DNA of 8,141 nucleotides from NCBI GenBank assembly GCA_027030295.1, contig JALVFB010000299.1:1-8141 (forward strand). Reading direction: 5' to 3'. Origin of the DNA: Hyphomicrobiales bacterium (lineage in GTDB: Bacteria > Pseudomonadota > Alphaproteobacteria > Rhizobiales > Aestuariivirgaceae). The translations under genes and the position numbers were made by a program. Below are positions 8,141-8,141 of the stretch, piece after piece; position 1 is the stretch's first letter, and each line of letters opens with the position of its first letter. Below the pieces are notes generated by a model that saw only the letters and a program-made list of their open reading frames with translations, ran no database searches and was not told where the DNA came from.

Positions 8141-8141
8141 C

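Overview
The window looks like chromosomal DNA from a high-GC proteobacterium, most likely an alphaproteobacterium. This is inferred from the strong G/C bias at third codon positions, the gene families, and a palindromic intergenic-type repeat of the kind common in that group. No phage, IS, CRISPR or RNA gene is visible. Both outer genes run off the window edges.

Left and centre (2-5189, + strand) is a tightly packed operon tail. It holds the 3' part of a fused HyuA-HyuB ATP-dependent 5-oxoprolinase-type enzyme, an ABC permease of the BMP/nucleoside-uptake (YufQ-like) type joined by an ATGA stop/start overlap, and, 24 bases further on, a periplasmic BMP-family binding protein. A strong intrinsic terminator closes the operon. 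The transporter's ATPase and partner permease are not in the window and would be expected upstream. The layout suggests that a small imported compound, perhaps a cyclic amide or nucleobase-like ring, is hydrolysed by the HyuAB enzyme.

The most unusual signal is at 70-144. A 75-bp palindromic repeat with 7-bp terminal inverted repeats and two internal hairpins sits in frame inside the HyuA coding sequence, just before a conserved glycine-rich motif. It adds 25 codons, or about 35 counting flanking repeat-like sequence, without a stop or frameshift.

Right side (5190-8141): a roughly 200-base intergenic stretch is followed by a small secreted protein with two cysteine-rich SH3b-like repeats (+ strand). 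Next, on the opposite strand, comes the C-terminal six-sevenths of aminopeptidase N (pepN). The last two genes converge and overlap by 11 bases at their 3' ends, with no terminator between them.

I did not find a previously undescribed multi-gene system. The window is mainly metabolic and transport genes, with one notable in-frame repeat insertion.
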